Under the pieces are notes generated by a model. That model did not search any database and was not told where the DNA came from. It saw only the letters and a list, made by a program, of their open reading frames with translations. A stretch of 64,000 bases of DNA from Nocardioides sp. Root682 (GTDB taxonomy: Bacteria; Actinomycetota; Actinomycetes; Propionibacteriales; Nocardioidaceae): assembly GCF_001427795.1 (NCBI RefSeq), contig NZ_LMHJ01000003.1:674204-738203 (forward strand), in the 5' to 3' direction. A program made the translations under genes and the position numbers. Positions 18,749 through 26,819 of the stretch are shown piece by piece. Position 1 is the first letter of the stretch; the number at the start of each line of letters is the position of its first letter.

Positions 18749-18841
18749 CCTGCCTCCTGTCCCCGGTCGCTGCGACTGGATCGCCGACGGCCTGAGGACA
18801 AGATCCTCCCATCGACGCTTGGGCGAAACCATCGTTTCAGG
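18740..18841 (-). repeat. duplicated promoter-leader segment, copy B (cyclase gene)
   Basis: This is the partner of 17334-17433 and lies in the same orientation directly in front of the cyclase gene. It includes the same AGGAGG ribosome site, GTG CGG ATC start codons and palindrome. Divergence between copies is spread evenly, so the duplication is old and both copies appear to be kept. Confidence 0.85.
18803..18838 (-). promoter_or_regulatory. cyclase promoter with GAAAC-N4-GTTTC operator
   Basis: Read leftward, TGGTTT (-35) and GAGGAT (-10) are 17 bp apart, exactly as in the purine-operon copy. The operator GAAACCATCGTTTC (18825-18838) covers the -35. Only the first spacer base differs from the uraD operator, so the same regulator should bind both. 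Confidence 0.6.
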
Positions 18842-18904
18842 TGGCTTCGCCAGGCATGTCGACGTTGTCGCCGCGCGGACATGGGAGAAAGCGTCTGCAG
18901 ATCC

Positions 18905-18933
18905 TTGCTTTTCGAACGCCTGTTCGGTATCAT
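18905..18933 (+). promoter_or_regulatory. SOS-box promoter of a leaderless 13E12-type gene
   Basis: TTGCTT (-35, 18905-18910) and TATCAT (-10, 18928-18933) are 17 bp apart, and the spacer is filled by TCGAACGCCTGTTCGG (18912-18927). This matches the actinobacterial LexA box TCGAAC-N4-GTTCGA at 11 of 12 fixed positions. The ATG begins 7 bp after the -10, where transcription should start, and no ribosome site is present. The mRNA is therefore probably leaderless and LexA-repressed. Confidence 0.75.
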
Positions 18934-18939
18934 CTATGT

Positions 18940-20376
18940 ATGATCTCGGGTCTCGCGGGGATGTCGCCGGAGCAGTTGCTCCAGACGGCTGACGACGTGC
19001 TGCTCAAGAGCCGTGAAGCCGAGGTCGAGAAGCTCCAGGTCCTGCTGGCGTGGGCTGATTGGTTCTCGGGTGACCCGCAGGACGAACCGAATGCGGTCCC
19101 GGTCCGGTACGGCGGCCCGCGGTTGATCTCCTGGGGTGGGGAGGGCACTCCGAAGGTCTCGGACCTGGCTCTGGTGGAGATGGCGATCGCTCGCCGGGAG
19201 TCGGTGTTCACCACCCGGCGCCGATTGGCCGATGCGTTCGACCTGCGCCACCGGCTCCCCTTGGTGTGGGCCGGGTTGCAGGCGTTGCGTTGCGAGACCT
19301 GGGTCGGCACCAAGGTCGCCGCGATGTCCCGCAAGCTCACCCTCGAACAGGTCGCGCTCGTGGATGTCGCGGTCGCTGCGGCGCTCGATGAGGCGCCGGC
19401 ACGGATCCTGGAGATCGCTGAAGCCAAGATCATCGAGGCCGACCCGGTCGGGCACCGGGAGCGGATCGATGCGAACCGCGCTCGTAAGGGTGTGTGGCAC
19501 TCGCGCCCCAAGCCCGGCGACTCGGTCGAGGGCGAAACGGCCGGTGTGGGTTCGGTGTTCGCGCGGATCGATGAGGTCGACCTCGAAGCGCACCGCGAGT
19601 TCATCGAGGAGCTCGCCCAGGCTCTGGCTGCGAACGCCCCGGCCCCGGTTGAGGGCGAGGAGCCGTTGTCGATGGACCACTGGCGTGCCGAAGCTTTCGC
19701 GATGCTCGCCGACCCCGCCGCCGTCCTGGCCTTCCTCCGCGGCGAAACCGAACAGACCGCCGACGCACCCACCGACGAATCCACCGAGACACCCGAAGCC
19801 CCCGAGGCACCTGCAGCCAGCCCGGCCGCAACGCCGGCGGCCGGCCCGACTGCGACGGTGGTCGTGCACGTCGCCCAGGACCCCGACACCGGTGCCCTCG
19901 GCCCCGTGGCCCGCGTCGAAGGCCTCGGCCCGAGACTCCTGTCCCAGGTCCGCGACCTGCTCCGCCGGCACGCCAACGTCACCGTCACCCCGGTCATCGA
20001 CCTGCACACCGGGCGCTCGGTCAACGGTTACGAACACCCCACCGACGTCAAGACCCGCACCGAGCTCCGCACCCTCGGAGACGTCTTCCCCCACGCCGTC
20101 GGCCTGTTCACCAGGACCGGTCGACCACCCGATCACGACCACACGGTGCCGTACGACAAGAACGGCCCATCCGGGCAGACCGGGGATCACAACGACACCC
20201 CGCTCCGGCGACATCACCATCGCGCCAAAACGCATGCCGGCTATTCGGTCCATCAGCTCGGACCCGACCGCTGGATCTGGCGTACGCCCCACGGACTGCA
20301 CCGTCTCGTCACCACCCACGGCACCACGGTGATCACTGCAGGTGAGTTCTTCGCGCTCAGGCTTGCCGCGGCATAA
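18940..20376 (+). CDS. DUF222 / 13E12-family HNH endonuclease-like protein
   Basis: A 478-residue protein of the actinobacterial 13E12 repeat family. The N-terminal two thirds is DUF222 (AIARRESVFTTRRRLADAF... and RKLTLEQVALVDVAVAAAL). A Pro/Ala/Thr-rich linker lies near residue 285. The C terminus (about 398-432) has an HNH-type nuclease core with DHDHTVPYD, GDHN and HHHRAKTH. I start at the ATG at the expected transcription start; the longer frame would run through the promoter. In Mycobacterium tuberculosis several 13E12 genes are known to be LexA-controlled, and the SOS box here predicts the same. The family is multi-copy in actinobacteria and its biological role is unclear. Confidence 0.88.
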   Translation: MISGLAGMSPEQLLQTADDVLLKSREAEVEKLQVLLAWADWFSGDPQDEPNAVPVRYGGPRLISWGGEGTPKVSDLALVEMAIARRESVFTTRRRLADAFDLRHRLPLVWAGLQALRCETWVGTKVAAMSRKLTLEQVALVDVAVAAALDEAPARILEIAEAKIIEADPVGHRERIDANRARKGVWHSRPKPGDSVEGETAGVGSVFARIDEVDLEAHREFIEELAQALAANAPAPVEGEEPLSMDHWRAEAFAMLADPAAVLAFLRGETEQTADAPTDESTETPEAPEAPAASPAATPAAGPTATVVVHVAQDPDTGALGPVARVEGLGPRLLSQVRDLLRRHANVTVTPVIDLHTGRSVNGYEHPTDVKTRTELRTLGDVFPHAVGLFTRTGRPPDHDHTVPYDKNGPSGQTGDHNDTPLRRHHHRAKTHAGYSVHQLGPDRWIWRTPHGLHRLVTTHGTTVITAGEFFALRLAAA

Positions 20377-20420
20377 CCGGGCGCGTGGAACCGCTCGCGT
20401 GCGACAGCCGTCGAACGCCC

Positions 20421-20834
20421 ATGGTCGTGCAGATCAAACTCATCCGAGTGGCCGTCGCCGGCGCCGTGTGTGCTGCCGTTGTCGTGCTGGGCGGGTGCTC
20501 CGGTGACGCGTGCGAGCCCTCAACTGCCGACTGCTCCAGCCAGGTCCGGATCGGCGAGCGCGTGTACACGTCCCATGGCTTCACAGAACGTGCCGCGACC
20601 AGGTTCGCGAAGGCCGACGTGGCCGAGTGCCAGGACACCGGCTGTGACCCGAAGGGGTCGGTCTTTTCGGGGGAGCCGACGCAGATGACGGTGTGGTCGT
20701 TCGAGGGGTACTCGACCGATCAGGTGGTGGGCACTCGCTTCGATGACGATTCGTTCGCCGTGTTCGTCGCCGACTCAGTTTCCGACCAGGAAGCCGAGCG
20801 TCTCCTGCAGGAGCTCGCCAGCGCTGAGTCATGA
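20421..20834 (+). CDS. small lipoprotein, unknown function
   Basis: A 137-residue protein with a hydrophobic signal (RVAVAGAVCAAVVVLGG) and a lipobox LGGC, so it is probably anchored outside the membrane. Five further Cys residues occur soon after the lipid anchor and around residues 78-83 (CQDTGC), which suggests disulfides. The order resembles the small actinobacterial DUF6281 lipoproteins, but I cannot confirm this. The ATG is chosen because the signal peptide then starts normally; an upstream GTG adds 12 residues. It converges with the next gene, 10 bp apart. Confidence 0.65.
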   Translation: MVVQIKLIRVAVAGAVCAAVVVLGGCSGDACEPSTADCSSQVRIGERVYTSHGFTERAATRFAKADVAECQDTGCDPKGSVFSGEPTQMTVWSFEGYSTDQVVGTRFDDDSFAVFVADSVSDQEAERLLQELASAES

Positions 20835-20844
20835 GGCCTTCCCC

Positions 20845-21414
20845 TCACGTGTCGTACTCGAGCCCGTCCCAAGGCTCGTAGTACGCGATGAAGTTGCCGG
20901 GCTCGATGTTGATCGAGTAGTCGCCCTCGAACTCTGACACTGCCCAACCAAACTCCACGTGGTCAATCGTCCGGAGGAACGGCTCGACGGTGATCGGCTC
21001 GAGCTCGTAGTCACCGAGCTCTGCGAGCCTCTTCTCGATGAGGTCGTCTGCGTCCGCGCTGGCTGCCTGGCCGGGTGGCACCCCATCCGCGCGCGACACC
21101 CTGTCGACGCGAATCTCTGAGAAACTCCCATCCGCATTCCAGAGGAAGAGACCCACGTAACCGGCGCTGCTCTCAGTCGCTGAGTCGAACTCGAAGAGCT
21201 CGTCGCTCAGGAAGAACTTGCGTCCGTCCTCGGCCGTTCCCGCGTACGGCACGTGGTAGTCGTCAGGCGCGATCGTGAAGCGTTCCGGTGCGACCGGAGA
21301 GCTGCTCCCCTCGCGATCGGTCTCGGGTCTCCGGTCGTCGCCCTCGGTTGACGTCGAGCATCCGGCGCACATGGCAACGAGGGTCGCGAGCAGGACGAGC
21401 AGACGGCGAGCCAT
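20845..21414 (-). CDS. small lipoprotein, unknown function
   Basis: A 189-residue protein with N-terminal RR, a hydrophobic stretch and lipobox CAGC (Cys19). An acidic, Ser/Thr-rich linker follows, then a mixed alpha/beta-looking domain with many acidic and aromatic residues (for example GYVGLFLWNADGSFSEIRVDRV). I do not recognise a family. It stands alone between two convergently or divergently placed small secreted genes and has no visible partner. Confidence 0.65.
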   Translation of the reverse strand: MARRLLVLLATLVAMCAGCSTSTEGDDRRPETDREGSSSPVAPERFTIAPDDYHVPYAGTAEDGRKFFLSDELFEFDSATESSAGYVGLFLWNADGSFSEIRVDRVSRADGVPPGQAASADADDLIEKRLAELGDYELEPITVEPFLRTIDHVEFGWAVSEFEGDYSINIEPGNFIAYYEPWDGLEYDT

Positions 21415-21462
21415 GGCGGCATCTTGTCAGGAGCCTCGCGTGGCCCGCGGGCGCTCAGCCGC

Positions 21463-22050
21463 TCAGTACCAGCGGTGCGCCACGTCCACGACGAGCCGGT
21501 GCCCACCCCCGGAGGTGCTCAGGACGAAGACGCGCATCGGCAGCCTCGCCCGCACGCCGAGCCCGATCGTGGTCTGCCCCTCGAAGGTGCCCGCCCAGGC
21601 GACCTGGCGGAAGGTCCGGTAGCCGGCGACATCGACGAGTTCGCGTCGGTTGGCTGGCCGGTAGGTGAGCTTGCCGTTGGCGTCGTACGCCGGCGCCCTG
21701 ACGATGATCTGCAACCGGGCGCCACCCCGGAGCGGAACGGGTGCGCCGGACGCGTCCATGGTGACCGCTTTGACGTACTTGACCACGTATCCGGGCGCGC
21801 CCCTGCCCCTGGCGTTGACGTCGATCACCAGCCTGTCGAAGCAGGCGTGCCGACCGGACCGTACGTTCGTGATCTGCTTGCTGGAGTACGACGACCGTGC
21901 CTTCGCGAGCGACCCCCACTGCGCCGCACACGCAGATGCTGAGGCCGTCGGCGTCGAGGTGACCGCCCCGAGCGGCGCGATGCTCACCGAGAGGGCGAGT
22001 GCGAGAACGAGCAGGCGCACGATGCGCCGGATGTGCTGGGAAGTGTTCAT
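21463..22050 (-). CDS. secreted AMIN-like domain protein
   Basis: A 195-residue exported protein. Residues 1-40 form a signal peptide ending around ASASA. The rest matches the AMIN-like domain of actinobacteria: HACFDRLVIDVN.RG, PGYVVKYV, VPLRGGARLQIIVRAPA, then FRQVAWAGTFEGQTTIGLGVRARLPMRVFVL and a final VVDVAHRW. AMIN-type domains bind cell-wall glycans in some proteins, so a cell-envelope role is plausible (inference). Its ribosome site lies within an inverted repeat directly in front of the ATG, which could limit translation. Confidence 0.8.
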   Translation of the reverse strand: MNTSQHIRRIVRLLVLALALSVSIAPLGAVTSTPTASASACAAQWGSLAKARSSYSSKQITNVRSGRHACFDRLVIDVNARGRGAPGYVVKYVKAVTMDASGAPVPLRGGARLQIIVRAPAYDANGKLTYRPANRRELVDVAGYRTFRQVAWAGTFEGQTTIGLGVRARLPMRVFVLSTSGGGHRLVVDVAHRWY

Positions 22051-22070
22051 GGTGTCCTCCTCTGGACACC
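22051..22070 (-). promoter_or_regulatory. inverted repeat enclosing the ribosome binding site
   Basis: Read on the coding strand, GGTGTCC-AGAGGA-GGACACC directly abuts the ATG of the AMIN-like gene. The purine-rich AGAGGAGG ribosome site spans the loop and the start of the right stem. In RNA the 7-bp stem would hide part of it. It could be a translational switch or simply a DNA operator. Confidence 0.5.
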
Positions 22071-22087
22071 TGTTGGACGCGGAGCGC

Positions 22088-23254
22088 CTACATCTGGTTG
22101 ACGAGGTCGAGCAGGTCCTTGTCCCGCCCCGGCGCAGCGACCAGACACAGCCCGCACGGCAGCCCGCTCGCGGTGGTCAGCGGCACCGTGACCGCCGGCA
22201 GTCCACCGATCCCGGCCAGGCAGGTGAGGGCGAGCGTGGCCTCGCGCGCGGCCTGCAGCCGCTCGGTCAACCGACTGCCCAGCTCAGGTGCCACGGTGGG
22301 TGCTGCGGGCAGTACGACGATCCGGTCGGCCACCAGGTCGCGAATCAGCTCCCGCGCCGCAGCGACGACCCGTCGAGCCGACGAAGCCTCGCTCGCCGTG
22401 ACCAGACGGGCCCGCTCGAAGCGTCCCCGGACGTCCGCGCCCAAGGTGTCGAGGCGCCCTTCGAGCCAGCCGCCGTGGGCCTGCCACGCCTCCCACGCCT
22501 GGAGCGTCACGAACGCCTCTCGCCAGACAGGCAGGTCGTCCAGTGGCCAGGCCTCCGGCAACCGCAACCCCAGGTCCGGTTGCCAGCCAGCGATCGAGGC
22601 TGCCACGTCGGGGTCGGCCAGGGTGATCAGCGAAGGCACGGTGACAAGTCGCCGATCCGCAGCGGTCGTCGACCCCGGCAGCAGAACCTCACCCACCCGA
22701 GCCAACAACGCGGGAGAGCGGGTCAGCCACCCCACCGCGTCGAAGGACGGTGCCAGAGGCAGCAGCCCGTCCCGTCGTACGACGTCGTGGGTGGTCCGGA
22801 TGCCGAACAGGCCCTGGTAGGCCGCCGGGACCCGGATCGAGCCGCCCGTGTCGGTGCCGAGCCCGATCGACGCCTCGCCGAGCGCGACCGCGGCCGCCGA
22901 CCCCGACGACGAGCCTCCGGGCACCCGGCCCGGGGCGGCCGGGTTCGGCGGGGTCCCGTAGTGGGCGTTGGTGCCGGCGAGCGAGTACGCGAACTCGTCG
23001 GTCCGGCTGATGCCGCGTACCGCCGCGCCAGCAGCCAGCAGCGCCGACACGACCGGAGCAGAAACGGCCGCAGGGGACGACGAAGCCAGCCACGCGGGAT
23101 TTCCTGCACCGATGGCAAACCCCGCGACGTCGTACAGGTCCTTGACGGCGACCGTCTCGCCGGCCAGGGGCCCGTCAGGAGCACCGGCGACCAGTGGGGA
23201 GCCCACGACCCGCCACACCCGCTCGTCCCACGCCTCACCCGACGAGCCAGCCAT
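22088..23254 (-). CDS. amidase-signature-family amidase
   Basis: A 388-residue amidase with the Ser-cisSer-Lys machinery: Lys38 in VAVKDLYDVAG, the signature GGSSSGSAAAVA starting at residue 113, and nucleophile Ser139 in GTDTGGSIRVPA. It is shorter than GatA (about 480), lacks a recognisable GatA tail and has no gatB/gatC neighbours, so it is a catabolic amidase of unknown substrate. The ATG shares one base with the stop of the upstream acetamidase/formamidase gene; a GTG three bases earlier is possible. The two are translationally coupled and probably process a common amide. Confidence 0.88.
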   Translation of the reverse strand: MAGSSGEAWDERVWRVVGSPLVAGAPDGPLAGETVAVKDLYDVAGFAIGAGNPAWLASSSPAAVSAPVVSALLAAGAAVRGISRTDEFAYSLAGTNAHYGTPPNPAAPGRVPGGSSSGSAAAVALGEASIGLGTDTGGSIRVPAAYQGLFGIRTTHDVVRRDGLLPLAPSFDAVGWLTRSPALLARVGEVLLPGSTTAADRRLVTVPSLITLADPDVAASIAGWQPDLGLRLPEAWPLDDLPVWREAFVTLQAWEAWQAHGGWLEGRLDTLGADVRGRFERARLVTASEASSARRVVAAARELIRDLVADRIVVLPAAPTVAPELGSRLTERLQAAREATLALTCLAGIGGLPAVTVPLTTASGLPCGLCLVAAPGRDKDLLDLVNQM

Positions 23255-24327
23255 CACGACACCTCCGGGAAGTCGCTCTTCCGGATCCGTGCGTGCACGC
23301 CCTTCACCACGTCGACGACCTGCGAGATGTCGAAGTCGGTCGCGGCGCTGAGGTAGGCGTACGCCAGGTGGGGGGCCATGCCGTGGCGGGCCCCGAGCAG
23401 AGCGATCGCTGCCCGCACGCAGTTCTGCACGGCCACGTCGAGGTCGGGGTCCAGCCCGGTGGGCACCAGGTGCTCATGAGTCTCGGCGAGCGGCCCGACC
23501 AGGTCACCGAAGCGCCGCAGCGCGTCCTCGCGAGGCACCACGTCCAACCGCACCGTTGCGCGCAGGGACGCCTCGAGTGCGGTCAGGGACACCTCGCCGT
23601 CGCCCTGCGCGAAGTGCGGGTCGCCGACGTATGCCAACGCACCGTCGACCTGGACCGGCAGGTAGAGGGTCGCGCCCACCGTGAGCAGGTTGATGTCGAG
23701 GTTGCCGCCGTAGGCGCCGGGAGGGACGGAATGGGGACGCTCCGAAGCCGCCGTGGCGACGCCCATGATCCCGAGGAACGGAGCGAGCGGGAACGACACG
23801 ACCGGGTCGCCACCCTCGACCAACGGCAGCAGGCCACAGGAGCCGTCGTCGGACACCCGCGTGAACACCGAGACGGTCTCCCCGGAGGCCGGGAACTCGT
23901 CCGGCAGTGCCCCGCGGCCATGGCGGTTGGACACCACGCCGTACGGCACTCGCGGCAGCGTCTCGACCACGGTCATCGCGAGCAGGTCGCCCACCCGGGC
24001 ACCCGAGACACCCACGGGTCGCGACACGACGTGAGGTCCGTCGACCCCTGCCGCATGTGAGACCGACGACGCGGCAAGGGCGACCGCGTCGGAGAGCACC
24101 CCGTCCTCGGGCACGCCATGGCTGCCGAAGAACCTGCGCGGATCCCGCCCCTGGTCCTCGAGGATCCCCTCGTGGCTGATCGTGTCGAAGGTGACCTCGG
24201 TGCCCGGGTCGACGGTCAGCACCGGTGCGTCAGCCGCACACGGCAGCCGCCCCCACAGGACCGTGTCCGGGTCCGCGGGGAGGTAGGACGTGGCCCGGAT
24301 CGGGCCGGTCCCGGGCTGCAGGATCAT
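23254..24327 (-). CDS. acetamidase/formamidase-family hydrolase
   Basis: A 357-residue protein of the FmdA/AmdA family, zinc-dependent hydrolases of formamide or short amides. Typical segments are the early TVDPGTEVTFDT, GVSGARVGDLLAMTV, GGNLDINLLTVGATLYLPV and YVGDPHFAQGDGEVS, the last carrying the conserved D.H..QGDGE motif. The ATG of MILQPGTGP is preferred over an upstream start. It forms a two-gene operon with the amidase. Placement a few kilobases from purine catabolism invites, but does not prove, a role in ureide- or oxamate-type amide breakdown. Confidence 0.88.
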   Translation of the reverse strand: MILQPGTGPIRATSYLPADPDTVLWGRLPCAADAPVLTVDPGTEVTFDTISHEGILEDQGRDPRRFFGSHGVPEDGVLSDAVALAASSVSHAAGVDGPHVVSRPVGVSGARVGDLLAMTVVETLPRVPYGVVSNRHGRGALPDEFPASGETVSVFTRVSDDGSCGLLPLVEGGDPVVSFPLAPFLGIMGVATAASERPHSVPPGAYGGNLDINLLTVGATLYLPVQVDGALAYVGDPHFAQGDGEVSLTALEASLRATVRLDVVPREDALRRFGDLVGPLAETHEHLVPTGLDPDLDVAVQNCVRAAIALLGARHGMAPHLAYAYLSAATDFDISQVVDVVKGVHARIRKSDFPEVS

Positions 24328-24367
24328 GCCTCGCACCCTAGGGCCCTCGTGTTTCAAGAAGGGGCGT

Positions 24368-25408
24368 TCAGCCCGGCAGGCTGGAGCGTTTCATCGCGAA
24401 GATCCAGCGTCGGCGCGGATGCTCGGTGACCGACCAGAAGCGCTCCGTCTCAGGCCACCACACCAGGTCCTCCGGCCCGATCGCCGTCGCGAAGCGGTGT
24501 TCGCGGAACGCCCCCGGCGCACCCACGAAGACCGACCCGGGGAGGTAGCCGCTCCGCGAGGACGTCACGTAGTAGACCCCGTCGACGACGGACACCCCCT
24601 GCATCCGGGCCTGTCCGCGGTCGTCGATCACCGGCCGGGCGATCCCCTCCGCGTCGGCGGCGACCAGGCCCGTTGCCGGGTCGAGTGCGAAGCGGGCCAT
24701 CCGGCGGGACTGCTTGCGCGAGCCGTACTCGCCGACGACGAGGGTCGGCTCCGTCGTGCTCCGGTCGACGGTGAAGAAGGAGAACCGCAGCTTCGACTGG
24801 CCCTCGTCCGCACTGCCCCGGTGGGCGAACCGGACCGGCAGGACGTAGCGGTGCCCATGGGTTTCGTACGACGACCCCGCCGGAACGCGGAGCAGGTCCT
24901 CGAGGCGGCAGCTGAAGAAGCCGCGGCCCGTCCCCGCGACGTGCAGGTGGTCGCCGAGCCACACGATGCCGCCGGCGTGCACCTTCAGCGGCTTGAAGCC
25001 GGGTACGCCGTCGACGAGCGTGGGCGTCACCAGGAGCACGTGGCCGTACCGCCGCCGCTCGAGGTCGATGATGCTGATCCGGGAACCGGCGACGCCCTTG
25101 GAGTACCACGAGGAGGCGAGGAGGTCGTGGCCGTACTTCTCCTTGAAGCCGGTCAGCGCGGACGTGGTGATGCCCTGGGGCCACCACTCCGGATCGCGGC
25201 GGTCCGCGGCTTCCCAGGTGTAGGCCCTGCTGACCTTGAGGCCGAGCAGCCGGGGAGTCGGGGCGAACGTGCGCCGCAGCCGCCCCGTCAGGTCCGGCAC
25301 CATGCCGGCGAGGCCGACCCGGCCACCACCGTCAGCCGCCAGGGCCGAGGCGAGCGCCTCGATCTCGGCGCCGTTCTCCGCGGTGCGGGTCAGGTGAAGT
25401 CCGGCCAC
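24368..25408 (-). CDS. conserved protein of unknown function, beta-rich
   Basis: A 346-residue protein without a signal peptide or membrane segment. The sequence is rich in short beta-strand-like runs separated by Gly/Asp turns (GIVWLGDHLHVAGTGRGFFSC, MQGVSVVDGVYYVTSSRSGYLPGSVFV, EDLVWWPETERFWSVTEHP), which resembles a beta-propeller. I recognise no catalytic motif. The GTG of VAGLHLTRTAEN is my preferred start. The longer in-frame start would overlap the start of the divergent gene. No function is proposed. Confidence 0.65.
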   Translation of the reverse strand: MAGLHLTRTAENGAEIEALASALAADGGGRVGLAGMVPDLTGRLRRTFAPTPRLLGLKVSRAYTWEAADRRDPEWWPQGITTSALTGFKEKYGHDLLASSWYSKGVAGSRISIIDLERRRYGHVLLVTPTLVDGVPGFKPLKVHAGGIVWLGDHLHVAGTGRGFFSCRLEDLLRVPAGSSYETHGHRYVLPVRFAHRGSADEGQSKLRFSFFTVDRSTTEPTLVVGEYGSRKQSRRMARFALDPATGLVAADAEGIARPVIDDRGQARMQGVSVVDGVYYVTSSRSGYLPGSVFVGAPGAFREHRFATAIGPEDLVWWPETERFWSVTEHPRRRWIFAMKRSSLPG

Positions 25409-25448
25409 GGCGGTCAACCTAGCCGAACCACTGCGCCATGATGGGCAC

Positions 25449-25745
25449 GTGAGGGGCATCTTCTTCGAGGAGGAGCACGCGCGGTCCGCCGCGCTCGTGC
25501 TGGTCCGTGGCGGCTATTCAGCCGAGGTCGTCCGCGAGCGTCTCGCTGGCGAGGACGACGAGGAAGCCCACCCGTGGGCCGTGGTCACCGACGCTCCGGA
25601 GATCCAGCTCGACATGCTCGTCGAGATGTACGACGGCTGGCTGGACTACGACGACGAGGACTCCGCGCCCGCCGAACCGCCCACGAAGGCTGGATTCGTG
25701 CTGCCCCTGCCGGACCAGCCGAAGCGGATCAAGCGTCCGGACTGA
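25449..25745 (+). CDS. small acidic conserved protein
   Basis: A 98-residue protein, soluble and strongly acidic (many EED/DDED runs), with a basic tail PKRIKRPD. It begins at a GTG (RGIFFEEEHARSAALVL) directly divergent from the preceding gene. The first 35 residues suggest a helix-strand unit with the phrase LVRGGYSAEVVRERLAGEDDEE. No family or function is recognised. Confidence 0.65.
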   Translation: MRGIFFEEEHARSAALVLVRGGYSAEVVRERLAGEDDEEAHPWAVVTDAPEIQLDMLVEMYDGWLDYDDEDSAPAEPPTKAGFVLPLPDQPKRIKRPD

Positions 25746-25762
25746 GCCTCACTCCCGACGTG

Positions 25763-26794
25763 TCACTCAGCCGCGCAGGCGAACGGTCCCTCGCCCCGGC
25801 TCCAGGCCTGCGTGATCGCCTGGCGGTCGTCGAAGTCGGCCTCGGCGACGACGGAGTCGCCGTCGGCCGAGACATCGATGTCGGCGTCCAGTCCGGTCTG
25901 CGCAGCGGGACCGTCGAGAAAGGTCACCAGGCCGTTCTCGTCGTCCGCGGCCGCCTCCTCGTCCAGGAAGAGCCGCACGACCTTCAACCGCTCCTCGGGC
26001 ACGGCGAAGTAGCCCGTCCGGCGCGGGTGCCCGAGGCCGCCGAAGAGCTGTTCCTGCTGCTCGGGCGAGACGTTGCGAAGTCCGCAGGGCGGGTCGAGGT
26101 CGAGGGCGGCGAACTCGAGGTCGTCCTGGCCGGGCGCGGCGTCCAGCAGGTCGTCGAACCTGCCCGAGTCGGCGAGGGAGTCCTCGTCCTCGTTGATCAC
26201 GTCGAGACCCTCGCTGACGTCGCCGGTCACGATCAGGTGCTCGTCGGGCACGAGTGCCAGGTTGAGCAGGGTGTTCGGATAGCGGCCGCCGAAGAGGCCG
26301 GTCGTCGCGTCCGCTGAGCTCAGGTCGCCCCGGAAGACGCTGGCGTCGCCTTCGCCGGAACGCTCGTAGCCGGCGTCCTCGAGGTCGTCGGCGATGGCGT
26401 CGAAGTCGGCGTCATCGTTGAGCTTGGTCACCCGGACAAGGCCGTCCTCGTAGGTCGCGGTTGCCTCCCACTCGACGTCGAACTCGCTGAACGCGGCCTC
26501 CTGCATGACCCGCGTCCAGTTGCGGAGCTCGGAGCCGTACGCCTCGTCCTGTGAAGCCTCGGCCCAGCGGTCGAGGTCAGCCTCGGACGCGCCGGTCTCG
26601 AGGTCGTCCACGCCCAGTCGCTCGGCGATGGCGGCGCTGTCGACGAAGACCAGGCTCGTCGACTTGGCCGGCAGGTAGTCGAGGGACTCCTGGACCCGCG
26701 AGCTGCCGTCCAGAAGACCGCACCCGCCGAGGCCCGCGGCCACGAGAACGATCGTTGCAGAGACGGTCACGAAGCGCCCGGGCGTGGAACTCAT
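25763..26794 (-). CDS. lipoprotein, unknown function
   Basis: A 343-residue lipoprotein with a signal segment (VTVSATIVLVAAGLGGC) and lipobox LGGC. The mature part is highly acidic and reads like a surface protein that measures or limits something (DYLPAKSTSLVFVDSAAIAERL near the N terminus; a late conserved-looking FAALDLDPPCGL). No catalytic motif is seen. It starts only 25 bp from the divergent mshB gene, so the promoters must overlap or one mRNA is leaderless. An in-frame ATG three codons upstream is an alternative start. Confidence 0.7.
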   Translation of the reverse strand: MSSTPGRFVTVSATIVLVAAGLGGCGLLDGSSRVQESLDYLPAKSTSLVFVDSAAIAERLGVDDLETGASEADLDRWAEASQDEAYGSELRNWTRVMQEAAFSEFDVEWEATATYEDGLVRVTKLNDDADFDAIADDLEDAGYERSGEGDASVFRGDLSSADATTGLFGGRYPNTLLNLALVPDEHLIVTGDVSEGLDVINEDEDSLADSGRFDDLLDAAPGQDDLEFAALDLDPPCGLRNVSPEQQEQLFGGLGHPRRTGYFAVPEERLKVVRLFLDEEAAADDENGLVTFLDGPAAQTGLDADIDVSADGDSVVAEADFDDRQAITQAWSRGEGPFACAAE

Positions 26795-26819
26795 GGCATC
26801 CATCATTACGCTCCAGACC

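Noticed and set aside
18940..20376. 13E12 protein as sign of a mobile intron or prophage
   Set aside because: No integrase, terminal repeat or att-like site flanks it; 13E12 genes are ordinary chromosomal multi-copy genes in actinobacteria.
24345..24400. GTTTCAAGAA and CGTTTCATC near the formamidase start as more purine operators
   Set aside because: They do not form the GAAAC-N4-GTTTC palindrome, and the second lies in the coding end of the next gene.
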